Source: JBJMHZ01 sp045807125
GTDB taxonomy: Bacteria > Actinomycetota > Actinomycetes > JAWWOL01
Assembly (NCBI GenBank): GCA_045807125.1
Contig: JBJMHZ010000043.1
Location: 37,774-101,773, forward strand
Length of the DNA: 64,000 nt
Reading direction: 5' to 3'
Shown: piece by piece, positions 56,175 through 63,798 of the stretch
Position numbering within the stretch: position 1 is the stretch's first letter
How the letters are laid out: each line of letters begins with the position of its first letter
Position numbers and translations under genes: made by a program
The notes under the pieces: model-generated
The model's input: the letters and a program-made list of their open reading frames with translations, nothing else
What the model was told of the DNA's origin: nothing
Database searches by the model: none

Positions 56175-57529
56175 CCAGCTTCTCTGGACAGGACGGTCTG
56201 CGCCGTCATGCTCTGCGTTGACGAACGGTCCGCGGCCTCCGGCGCGCCCCGGGGTCGCGGCGGGTTGCCGTTGACAGGGGTCAGCAGCACCGGCAGCGAC
56301 ACCAGCCCGCGCAGCAGCGCGCCTGGCTCCCGCTCGAGCTCGTCGGGCGCGACGGCGAGGCGCAGGTCCGGGAACCGGGTGATGAGCCGGGCGAGCGCCG
56401 TCTCGATCTGCATCTTCGCCAGCGGGATGCCGATGCAGTGGTGCAGCCCGAAGCCGAACGCCAGGCTGCCGGTCGGCTTGCGGGTGATGTCCAGCCGGTC
56501 GGCATCCGGGAACCGCGCGTCGTCCCGGTTGGCCGAGTGCCACGACAGCGCGAGCAGCTGACCGGCGGGAATGACCGCGTCGCCGACCTGGATCTCGTCC
56601 TTGGTGAACCGGAAGGTCCCCACGCCGGACGGGCCGTCGAAGCGCAGCAGCTCGTCCACGGCGCGCGGCATGAGCGACAGGTCGGCGCGCAGCTTGGCCA
56701 GCTCGGCCGGGTGCGTCAGCAGGTTCGACGCCGCGTTGCCGATCGAGTAGATGGTCGTGATGTGGCCGGCCACCACCAGCACGAAGATCATCGAGACCAG
56801 CTCGCCCTGCGTGAGCCGGTCACCGTCCTCGGTGGCCCGTACCAGCTCGCTCACCATGTCGTCGCGCGGGTCCTTGCGCCGCTCGTCGACGAGGGCGCTG
56901 GCGTACTCGACCATGCTCTGCGACGCCTCGGCCACCTCGTCGGCGTCCTGCCCGGCGCCGACGAGCTTGACCGACCACAGCCGGAACTTCTCGCGGTCCT
57001 CCTCCGGGATGCCGAACAGCTCGCAGATGATGGTGATGGGCAGCCGGATCGCCAGCTCGCTGACCAGATCGGCCTGCGCGCGGCCCTCGATGCGGTCGAG
57101 CAGCTCGTCGACCACCTGCTCCACCCGCGGGCGCAGCCTCTCCACCCGCTGGAGGGTGAACGCCTTGCCGACCAGCGCCCGCAGGCGGGTGTGCCTGGGC
57201 GGGTCGCTGTTCAGCATGTGAGCGGTCAGCTCGTCGTCCCAGCCGGTCGCCTCCTCGGCCTCCTCGGAGGTCTGCTCCGCGAGCTCGGTGGTCGCTCCGG
57301 AGTGGTAGGCGAACAGCTCGCTCATCCGCCGCCCGTCCTTGCTGACGCGCGGATCGTTGGTCAGGGCGCGCACCGCGTCGTACTGGGTGACCAGCCATAC
57401 CTTCGCGCCGTGCGCCCACACGACCTCGTGCACGGGGCCCTGCTCGCGGTACTTGGCGAGGATCGGGTACGGGTCTTGCATGACGTCCGGAGGCACCCGG
57501 TCGAGGGGCTGCGGGGATTCGGCTTCCAC
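56171..57529 (-). CDS. Cytochrome P450
   Basis: A 452-residue soluble bacterial P450. Landmarks are DPPRHTRLRALVGKAFT (C-helix), the oxygen-activating I-helix VLVVAGHITTIYSIGN, ExxR in DELLRFDG, and the haem loop FGFGLHHCIGIPLAKM with ligand Cys near residue 365. About 35 extra residues after the last strand form a polar tail whose codons run into the oxygenase gene. Two GTG codons compete: the first (57538) directly abuts the AGGAG site, while the second (57529) is eight bases from it and is preferred. Expected activity is hydroxylation or coupling of a small substrate; redox partners are not encoded nearby. Confidence 0.92.
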   Translation of the reverse strand: MEAESPQPLDRVPPDVMQDPYPILAKYREQGPVHEVVWAHGAKVWLVTQYDAVRALTNDPRVSKDGRRMSELFAYHSGATTELAEQTSEEAEEATGWDDELTAHMLNSDPPRHTRLRALVGKAFTLQRVERLRPRVEQVVDELLDRIEGRAQADLVSELAIRLPITIICELFGIPEEDREKFRLWSVKLVGAGQDADEVAEASQSMVEYASALVDERRKDPRDDMVSELVRATEDGDRLTQGELVSMIFVLVVAGHITTIYSIGNAASNLLTHPAELAKLRADLSLMPRAVDELLRFDGPSGVGTFRFTKDEIQVGDAVIPAGQLLALSWHSANRDDARFPDADRLDITRKPTGSLAFGFGLHHCIGIPLAKMQIETALARLITRFPDLRLAVAPDELEREPGALLRGLVSLPVLLTPVNGNPPRPRGAPEAADRSSTQSMTAQTVLSREAG

Positions 57530-57683
57530 GATGCGCACTCCTGTCGGTACAGCTGCAGACGGCGGCCGCTCCGCCTGTCGGTTTCACGTACCAGAGGGGC
57601 CAGACCGGGCCGGCTGGTACACCGGAGGGCACTGAATTTCGGATGCGCTCGACCGCGCTCGAGCGGGGGCCGACGCCCGGGCG

Positions 57684-58904
57684 TCAATTCGGTACGTATC
57701 GCCTCAGCTCACGCTGAGCGACCGACCGTACGTGAACCGCATCCGGGCCGTCGGCGATGCGCAGCGACCGCGCGCTGGCGTACATCATCGCGAGCGGTAC
57801 GTCGTCGCTCATCCCCATGCCGCCATGGAGCTGCATCGCGTCGTCGATCACCTGGCACGCGACCCGCGGCGCCACCACCTTGATGGCCGCGACCTCCGAC
57901 CGCGCTCCCGCGGCACCGACCGTGTCGATGAGCCACGCGGTCTTCAGCACGAGCAGCCGCGCCTGCTCGATGGCCATCCGCGCCTCGGCGATCTGCTGCT
58001 GCACCACGCCCTGACGGGCGAGCGGCTCGCCGAACGCGACCCGCGAGACGACGCGCCGGCACGCCAGCTCCAGCGCCCGCTCGGCCATCCCGAGCGCGCG
58101 CATGCAGTGGTGCACGCGGCCAGGGCCCAGGCGCGCTTGTGCGATTGCGAAGCCGCCGCCCTGCTCGCCCACGAGGTTCGTCACCGGCACGCGCACGTCG
58201 GTGAGCCGCAGCTCGCAGTGCCCCTGCTGGTCGTGGTAGCCGAGGACCGGCAGGCTGCGCACGACCTGCACGCCAGGCGCGTCCATCGGCACCAGCACCA
58301 TGGATTGCTGACGGTACGGCGGTGCGTCCGGGTCGGTCCGCCCCATGACGATGGCGACGGCGCACCGGGGGTCGGCGGCCCCGGTGATCCACCACTTGTG
58401 GCCGTTGATGACGTACTCGTCCCCGTCGCGGACGATCGCGCAGGCGATGTTGGTCGCGTCCGATGACGCCGCCTCGGGCTCCGTCATCGCGAAGCACGAC
58501 CTGATCTCGCCGTCGAGCAGCGGGCGCAGCCACCGGTCGCGCTGCTCGGGGGTGCCGTACGCGGCGAGCACCTCCATGTTGCCGGTGTCCGGCGCCGAGC
58601 AGTTCATCGCCTCCGGCGCGAGCCATGGCGAGCGACCGGACAGCTCGGCGATGGGGGCGTAGTCCAGCACCGACAGGCCCGGCCCGTGCGCGGGGTCGGA
58701 GAGGAACAGGTTCCACAGCCCGCGGGCCCGCGCCGACGCCTTCAGCTGCGCCACGACCGGCGGCAGCTCGTGCGGGCGGCCGGCGGCGGCGAGCTCGGCG
58801 CGCTGGGCGGCGTACGTCGGCTCGGCGGGGTAGACCTCCTCGGCCATGAGCTCCTCGGCGCGGGCCAGGTGGTCGCGCGCGGCGGCGCTGGGCGTGAAGT
58901 CCAT
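57684..58904 (-). CDS. Acyl-CoA dehydrogenase, ACAD10/11-like
   Basis: A 406-residue flavoprotein. NCSAPDTGNMEVLAAYGTPEQ near residue 97, SCFAMTEPEAASSDATN near 135 (FAD/substrate), INGHKWWITGA and the C-terminal MQLHGGMGMSDDVPLAMMYA match the ACAD10/ACAD11 branch rather than classic short-chain enzymes. An AGGAGGAG site precedes the ATG by seven bases. It is divergent, with only 25 bases between, from an APH kinase gene followed by a HAD gene. Those are the other two domains of human ACAD10, which suggests a role in hydroxy-fatty-acid breakdown. Confidence 0.9.
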   Translation of the reverse strand: MDFTPSAAARDHLARAEELMAEEVYPAEPTYAAQRAELAAAGRPHELPPVVAQLKASARARGLWNLFLSDPAHGPGLSVLDYAPIAELSGRSPWLAPEAMNCSAPDTGNMEVLAAYGTPEQRDRWLRPLLDGEIRSCFAMTEPEAASSDATNIACAIVRDGDEYVINGHKWWITGAADPRCAVAIVMGRTDPDAPPYRQQSMVLVPMDAPGVQVVRSLPVLGYHDQQGHCELRLTDVRVPVTNLVGEQGGGFAIAQARLGPGRVHHCMRALGMAERALELACRRVVSRVAFGEPLARQGVVQQQIAEARMAIEQARLLVLKTAWLIDTVGAAGARSEVAAIKVVAPRVACQVIDDAMQLHGGMGMSDDVPLAMMYASARSLRIADGPDAVHVRSVAQRELRRYVPN

Positions 58905-58917
58905 CGGGCGCTCCTCC

Positions 58918-58923
58918 TAGGAT
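58918..58923 (+). promoter_or_regulatory. -10 element (TAGGAT) for leaderless APH gene
   Basis: TAGGAT ends six bases before GTG 58930. On the other strand the same bases form part of the Shine-Dalgarno of the divergent acyl-CoA dehydrogenase gene. Confidence 0.45.
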
Positions 58924-58929
58924 GCTCCC

Positions 58930-60009
58930 GTGACCGAATCACGTTCGGAGCTGCTGGTCGACCCGGCCGCCCTGTCGGCCTGGGTGGAGCGGCAGCCCGC
59001 CCTCGCCGGTACGGGGCCGGTCGACGTGCAACGCTACGGCGAGGGTCACTCCAACCTGACGTTCGTGGTGCGCCGCGCCGGCACCGGTGCCGGGTGGGTG
59101 CTGCGCCGCCCACCGCGCGGCCCGCTGCTGCCGACGGCGCACGACGTGCTCCGCGAGCATCGCGTCCTCGACCTGCTGGCGCGCTGCGACGTGCGGGCGC
59201 CGCGCGGGCTCGCCGCCTGCGACGACGCGTCGGTGATCGGTGCGCCGTTCTACCTGATGGAGCTGGTCGAGGGCGACGTGATCCGCGACGACCTGCCGGC
59301 GTGGCTCGCCGACGACGCCCGCCATCGGGAGCGCCGCCGAGCGCTCGGGCTCGACGTGGTCGACGCCCTCGTGGAGCTGCACCGGGCGCCGTGCGAGCCG
59401 TTCGCCGCCGCTGGCCTCGGCCGGCCCGACGGCTACCTCGAGCGGCAGCTGCGCCGGTGGCGCGGGCAGCGCGAGGGCGTCCAGCAGGCGGTGGCCGCGG
59501 CCGGCGGCCGGGCCAGGGAGCTGCCCGACTACGACGCCGTCCGCGACTGGCTGGCCGCGCACCGCCCGGTCGAGGGGCCGCCGTGCGTGGTGCACGGCGA
59601 CTACAAGCTGGACAACCTGCTGGTGACCCCGTCGCGGGACGGGGCGCCGCGGGTCGCGGCCGTCCTCGACTGGGAGATGGCCGCGGTCGGCGACGGGCTG
59701 GCCGACCTCGGCTGGCTGCTGTCGTTCTGGCCGCAGCCGGGGGAGCCGGCGCAGCTCGGCCGGCTGGCCACCACGGCGCCCGGCTTCCCGCGGCGCGACG
59801 AGCTGGTCGACCGCTACGCCGAGCGCACCGGGCGCGAGGTCCACGACCTCCACTGGTACGTGACCCTCGCGATCTGGAAGCTGGCCGTCCTGCTGGAGGC
59901 GAGCTACCACCGCTACCTCGCGGGCCTCGCCGACGACCCGTGGTTCGCCGCCCTCGACGAGGGGGTGCCGGCGCTGCTCGGCCGGGCGCGGGAGGCGTGC
60001 GGTGCCTGA
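58930..60009 (+). CDS. APH-family phosphotransferase (ACAD10/11 kinase type)
   Basis: A 359-residue kinase-like protein of the aminoglycoside-phosphotransferase fold. YGEGHSNLTFVVRRAG near residue 37 corresponds to the glycine loop, LRRPPRG carries the ATP-lysine region, and CVVHGDYKLDNLLVT near 220 is the catalytic loop (HGDxxxxN). VLDWEMAAVGDGLADLGWLL supplies the metal-binding Asp. These sequences are characteristic of the kinase domain found in ACAD10/11, which phosphorylates 4-hydroxyacyl substrates, rather than of antibiotic-resistance APHs. Leaderless start. Its end overlaps the HAD gene by eight bases. Confidence 0.88.
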   Translation: MTESRSELLVDPAALSAWVERQPALAGTGPVDVQRYGEGHSNLTFVVRRAGTGAGWVLRRPPRGPLLPTAHDVLREHRVLDLLARCDVRAPRGLAACDDASVIGAPFYLMELVEGDVIRDDLPAWLADDARHRERRRALGLDVVDALVELHRAPCEPFAAAGLGRPDGYLERQLRRWRGQREGVQQAVAAAGGRARELPDYDAVRDWLAAHRPVEGPPCVVHGDYKLDNLLVTPSRDGAPRVAAVLDWEMAAVGDGLADLGWLLSFWPQPGEPAQLGRLATTAPGFPRRDELVDRYAERTGREVHDLHWYVTLAIWKLAVLLEASYHRYLAGLADDPWFAALDEGVPALLGRAREACGA

Positions 60010-60649
60010 GCTACGGGGCCTCATCGTGGACTGGGGCGGCGTGCTGACGGCCGCGCTCCAGGACTGCATGCGGGCGTGGTGCGAGGCCGACGGCATCGAC
60101 TACGCCGCCTTCCGCTCCGTCCTGCGGCAGTGGCTGGCCGACCTCGGGCCGGTCGACAACCCGATGCACGGCCTCGAGCGGGGCGAGCTGGCGCCGGCCG
60201 AGTTCGAGCGGGCGCTCGGCGCGCGCCTCACCACGCGCGACGGCCGGCCGGTCGAGTCGGCCGGCCTGCTGGAGCGGATGTTCGCCGCCTTCGACCACGA
60301 CCACGGCATGGCGGGCGTGGTGCGCAGGGCGCACCAGGCGGGGCTGCGCACGGCGCTCTGCTCCAACTCGTGGGGCAACGAGTACCCCAGGGAGTCCTGG
60401 GCCGGGCTCTTCGACGCGGTGGTGATCTCCGGCGAGGTCGGGATGCGCAAGCCGGAGCCGCGCATCTACGTGCACACGGCGCGGGCGATCGGGCTGGTCC
60501 CCGAGCAGTGCGCGTTCGTCGACGACCTGCCGCAGAACGTCCGTGGCGCGGTGGCCACCGGAATGGTGGGCGTGCTGCACGTCTCCACCGAGCGGACCAC
60601 CGAGGAGCTGGAGGCGCTGTTCGGGCTGCGGCTGCGCGAGCCCGCGTGA
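60002..60649 (+). CDS. HAD-superfamily hydrolase (EPHX2-N/ACAD10-N type)
   Basis: A 215-residue HAD protein. Motif I is IVDWGGVLT, with the first Asp present and the second position Gly, as in the subgroup containing the N-domains of EPHX2 and ACAD10. Motif II is LCSNSWGN, motif III lies in GMRKPEPRIYVHTA, and motif IV is CAFVDDLPQNV. The cap is a small helical insert (residues 20-110). It could dephosphorylate an intermediate made by the kinase. GTG lies in the last codons of the kinase gene, giving translational coupling. Confidence 0.87.
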   Translation: MPELRGLIVDWGGVLTAALQDCMRAWCEADGIDYAAFRSVLRQWLADLGPVDNPMHGLERGELAPAEFERALGARLTTRDGRPVESAGLLERMFAAFDHDHGMAGVVRRAHQAGLRTALCSNSWGNEYPRESWAGLFDAVVISGEVGMRKPEPRIYVHTARAIGLVPEQCAFVDDLPQNVRGAVATGMVGVLHVSTERTTEELEALFGLRLREPA

Positions 60650-60702
60650 GCAGCCCGGGAGTGCGATCCTGGACGTGGGAACGGCGAGGGACGGAGGCGA
60701 TG

Positions 60703-62112
60703 GTGACCGACCGATCGCGTGATCGGCTCAGCGCGCTCGACGTGTCGTTCCTCTACCTGGAGGAGCCCACGACCGCCATGCACGTCGGCGGCGTCGCGCT
60801 GTTCCAGGTGCCGCCGGGCGGCTTCGACCACGACCGGCTGCTCGCGCTCATCGAGCGCCGGATCGGCCACGTCCCGCGCTACCGGCAGAAGGTGCGGTGG
60901 GTCCCCGGGCACCTCGCCAATCCGGTGTGGGTCGACGATCCCGACTTCGACATCGCCTACCACGTGCGGCGCAGCGCGCTGCCCGAGCCGGGCACCGACG
61001 CCCAGCTGCGCGAGCTGGTGGCCCGCATCCAGTCCCGCCACCTCGACCGGAACCGGCCGCTGTGGGAGATGTACCTCGTCGAGGGGCTCTCCGGCGGGCG
61101 GTTCGCGATCATCGCCAAGACGCATCACGCGATGGTCGACGGCATCAGCGCCATCGACATCGGCACGGTGATCCTCGACCCGTCGCCGGTGCCGGCCGAC
61201 GCCGACGCGGGGCCCGGCGACTGGAGCCCGGCCCCCGAGCCTTCGGCCGCCGAGCTGATCGCGGAGGCAACGCTCGAGATGCTGCGCCGGCCGACCCAGC
61301 TCGCCGAGACGGTCCGCACCGGGGTGCTGGCCCCTGCCGTCGCCGGCGAGAAGCTGCTGGGCGCGGCCGGCGGCCTGCTCGCGGCCCTGCGGACCGCGGC
61401 CCGCCCGGCGCCGGTGAGCCCGCTCAACGCCCGCATCGGCCAGCAGCGCCGCTACGCCATGGCCGCCACCGGCCTCGACGACTACAAGCTGGTCCGCAAG
61501 GCCCACGGCGGCACGGTCAACGACGTCGTCCTCGCCACCGTGGCCGGGGCCCTGCGCAGGTGGCTCCAGTCGCGCGGCGAGGCGGTCACCGCCCGGACGT
61601 CGGTGCGCGCCCTGGTGCCGGTGAGCGTGCGCACCGCCGAGGACGCCGGCCGGTACGGCAACCGGGTGTCCGCCTACCTCGTCGACCTCCCGGTCGGCGA
61701 GCCGAGCCCGATCGTCCGGCTCACGCAGGTCAGCTACGCGATGAACAGCCACAAGGAGGCTGGGCAGTCGGTCGGCGCCGACGCCATCGTCGCGCTCTCC
61801 GGGTTCGCCCCGTCGACGCTGCACTCGCTCGGCGCGCGGGCCGCGAGCTCGTTCAGCCGCCGCATCTTCAACGTCGCGGTGACCAACGTCCCCGGGCCGC
61901 AGCTGCCGCTGTACGCCGACGGCGCGCGGATGCTCGCGGCGTACCCCGTGGTGCCCCTCGCCAAGGGGCAGGCGGTCAGCATCGGGCTCACCTCGTACGA
62001 CGGCGGCGTCTACTACGGGCTCAACGCCGACCGCGACGCGATGCCTGACATCGACGTCCTCGCCGGCTGCATCCCCGAGGCGCTCGCCGAGCTCACGGCG
62101 ACGGTGCCGTGA
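60703..62112 (+). CDS. Wax ester synthase / diacylglycerol acyltransferase (WS/DGAT)
   Basis: Transfers acyl groups from acyl-CoA to diacylglycerol or long-chain alcohols, making storage lipids. The 469-residue protein has the catalytic THHAMVDGISA (HHxxxDG) near residue 142, the N-terminal LSALDVSFLYLEEPTTAMHVGG, PLWEMYLVEGL and the C-terminal FNVAVTNVPGPQLPLY. All are typical of actinobacterial Tgs/AtfA enzymes. ATG 60700 is only two bases from the GGAGG site, so the adjoining GTG at 60703 is preferred. It overlaps the patatin gene by four bases. Confidence 0.93.
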   Translation: MTDRSRDRLSALDVSFLYLEEPTTAMHVGGVALFQVPPGGFDHDRLLALIERRIGHVPRYRQKVRWVPGHLANPVWVDDPDFDIAYHVRRSALPEPGTDAQLRELVARIQSRHLDRNRPLWEMYLVEGLSGGRFAIIAKTHHAMVDGISAIDIGTVILDPSPVPADADAGPGDWSPAPEPSAAELIAEATLEMLRRPTQLAETVRTGVLAPAVAGEKLLGAAGGLLAALRTAARPAPVSPLNARIGQQRRYAMAATGLDDYKLVRKAHGGTVNDVVLATVAGALRRWLQSRGEAVTARTSVRALVPVSVRTAEDAGRYGNRVSAYLVDLPVGEPSPIVRLTQVSYAMNSHKEAGQSVGADAIVALSGFAPSTLHSLGARAASSFSRRIFNVAVTNVPGPQLPLYADGARMLAAYPVVPLAKGQAVSIGLTSYDGGVYYGLNADRDAMPDIDVLAGCIPEALAELTATVP

Positions 62113-63074
62113 GCGAGACGCCGGGGCCACGCCGCGGCCTCGTGCTGGGGGCCGGCGGCATCCTCGGGCTGGCGTGGTCGATCGGTGCGCTGCGCGCGCT
62201 CGAGGAGGCCGAGGGCTTCGACCCGCGGACGGCCGATGTGGTGATCGGCACGTCGGCCGGCTCGGTGCTCGCGGCGCTCGTCGGGTCCGGGCTGTCGACG
62301 CGCGCGCTCGTCAACAACTGGCAGGGCACTCTCGACCCGGACGACCCGCGGCTGAGCTACGACTACGGCGGCGAGCGCGCGCTGCCCCCGCGACCGGCCG
62401 CCCGGATCGGCTCGTCGCGGCTGCTGCTGCGCACGCTGGCCGGGCGCGGCCCGGTCTCGCCGCTCGGCGTGCTCGCGGCCTTCGCCCCGCTCGGCAGGGG
62501 AAGCCTCGCGGCGCTCGCCGGGATCATCGACACGGCGGCGCCGCCGGACTGGCCGCAGGCCCCGCGCACCTGGATCGTCGCGATGGACTACGACACCGGC
62601 CGCCGGGTGGTCTTCGGCCGCGAGGACGGGCCGGTGGTGGGCCTGGCCCAGGCGGTCACCGCCTCGTGCGCGATCCCGGGGTGGTACGCGCCGGTGCTCG
62701 CGGGCGGGCGCCGCTACGTCGACGGCGGCGGCATCTCCACCACGTCGGCCGACCTGCTCGCCGGGCTCGGCCTCGACGAGGTGCTGGTGCTCGCGCCCAT
62801 GGTGTCGTTCGCGTACGACCGGCCGCGCTCGACGGTCGCCAGGATGGAGCGGCGGCTGCGGCGGGCCTGGACCCGCCGGCTGCTGCGCGAGGCCGACGTC
62901 GTGCGGCGCTCCGGCACCGCGGTGACGCTGCTCGGCCCCGGGCCGGAGGATCTCGAGGTCATCGGGGGCAACCTGATGGACCCGCGCCGGCGGGCGGCCG
63001 TGCTGGAGACGTCGCTGCGCACCACGGCCGCCGCGCTCGCCGGCTACCCGCCTACCCTGCGGGTCGCCGGCTGA
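62109..63074 (+). CDS. Patatin-like phospholipase
   Basis: A 321-residue serine lipase/esterase. GLVLGAGGILGLAWSIGAL near residue 9 supplies the oxyanion-hole glycines, VVIGTSAGSVLAAL (GxSxG) carries the nucleophile Ser, and YVDGGGISTTSA (DGG) supplies the catalytic Asp. No signal peptide is present, so it acts on cytoplasmic or inner-leaflet lipids. Coupled by GTGA to the WS/DGAT gene, it may mobilise or remodel neutral lipids made by that enzyme. Confidence 0.9.
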   Translation: MSETPGPRRGLVLGAGGILGLAWSIGALRALEEAEGFDPRTADVVIGTSAGSVLAALVGSGLSTRALVNNWQGTLDPDDPRLSYDYGGERALPPRPAARIGSSRLLLRTLAGRGPVSPLGVLAAFAPLGRGSLAALAGIIDTAAPPDWPQAPRTWIVAMDYDTGRRVVFGREDGPVVGLAQAVTASCAIPGWYAPVLAGGRRYVDGGGISTTSADLLAGLGLDEVLVLAPMVSFAYDRPRSTVARMERRLRRAWTRRLLREADVVRRSGTAVTLLGPGPEDLEVIGGNLMDPRRRAAVLETSLRTTAAALAGYPPTLRVAG

Positions 63075-63096
63075 GCGCCCTCCCTCGGCCGCGGCC

Positions 63097-63774
63097 TCAG
63101 GAGGCGCGGCGGCGGACGACCACGCTGCCGACCACCTTGTCGGCGAAGGTCTGCCGCTTCGCGTCCCAGATCGGCCAGAGGAAGCCGAGGTAGCAGGGAA
63201 GCGCGTCCAGCACGTGCAGGATGTTGCGCCCGATCGACAGCCAGCCGCCGATGTGCTCGCCGGTCTGCTCCTTCACCACCTCGATGCCGACCGCCTGCTT
63301 GCCGAGCGTGGCGCCCTTGGTGCCCTGGCGCCACAGGTTCCACACCCCGAAGGCGAGCGACAGGACCCAGCCGAGCAGGACGAGCGCGGCGGCCCCGCCG
63401 TTCATCGTGTCGCCGCCGGCCGAGCTGTCGTTCGCCATGGCGCTGCCGACGAGGGCGGGGCTCGCGAGCACGAGGGTGAGCAGCGCGTCGACCAGGGTCG
63501 CGGTGACCTGAAGCAGCCAGTTCGCGTAGTCGTGGGCCGGTGCCGGCCCCGACCCGTAGTGGCCGCCGTAGCCGCTCCCGTAGCCGTACGGGGCGGCCGG
63601 CTGCCCGTACGGCGGCGCGCCGTAGGGCGGTGCCGGCGGTGCCGGCGGTGCCGGCGGTGCCGGCGGTGCTGGCGGCTGCCCGTACGGCGGCGCGGGCGAT
63701 GCCGGTGGCTGCCCGTACGGCGGCGGCTGCTGACCGTAGCCGGGCTGGCCCTGGGGGTCGTCGGGCGTCGTCAT
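63097..63774 (-). CDS. RDD-family membrane protein with proline-rich N-terminus
   Basis: A 225-residue protein. Residues 1-75 are a Pro/Gly/Tyr/Gln-rich tail built on PPAPPYGQP repeats. Three or four hydrophobic helices follow in the RDD arrangement: YANWLLQVTATLVDALLTLVLASPALV, then AALVLLGWVLSLAFGVWNLWRQG, and KGATLGKQAVGIEVV, the usual RDD G-x-S/T-x-G-K motif. LDALPCYLGFLWPIWDAKRQTFADKV ends the domain. RDD proteins are poorly characterised; some act in ion transport. GGAAGG lies nine bases before the ATG. It follows the DUF2752 gene by 24 bases and is likely in the same operon. Confidence 0.85.
   Translation of the reverse strand: MTTPDDPQGQPGYGQQPPPYGQPPASPAPPYGQPPAPPAPPAPPAPPAPPYGAPPYGQPAAPYGYGSGYGGHYGSGPAPAHDYANWLLQVTATLVDALLTLVLASPALVGSAMANDSSAGGDTMNGGAAALVLLGWVLSLAFGVWNLWRQGTKGATLGKQAVGIEVVKEQTGEHIGGWLSIGRNILHVLDALPCYLGFLWPIWDAKRQTFADKVVGSVVVRRRAS
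63626..63670. repeat. 9-bp tandem repeat (GGCGGTGCC) in RDD gene
   Basis: Five copies, the last with a terminal T, encode the PAP repeats of the proline-rich N-terminus on the minus strand. Confidence 0.9.
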
Positions 63775-63798
63775 GGGCAGGAGCCTTCCGGTTAGGGG

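Noticed and set aside
56820..57632. Overlapping minus-strand frame starting upstream of the P450 with a Trp/Tyr-rich start (GPVWPLWYVKP), considered as a precursor peptide for P450 cross-linking
   Set aside because: It has no nearby stop and runs 270 codons through the P450 gene in another frame. It also lacks a ribosome site, so it is most likely a high-GC shadow frame.
57672..57685. Palindrome GACGCCCGGGCGTC at the end of the acyl-CoA dehydrogenase gene as a terminator
   Set aside because: It has no loop, overlaps the stop codon and is short; the downstream P450 may be co-transcribed, so a terminator call is not supported.
58930..60009. APH-family gene as aminoglycoside resistance
   Set aside because: The sequence pattern and the neighbouring acyl-CoA dehydrogenase and HAD genes fit the ACAD10/11 kinase branch, not resistance enzymes.
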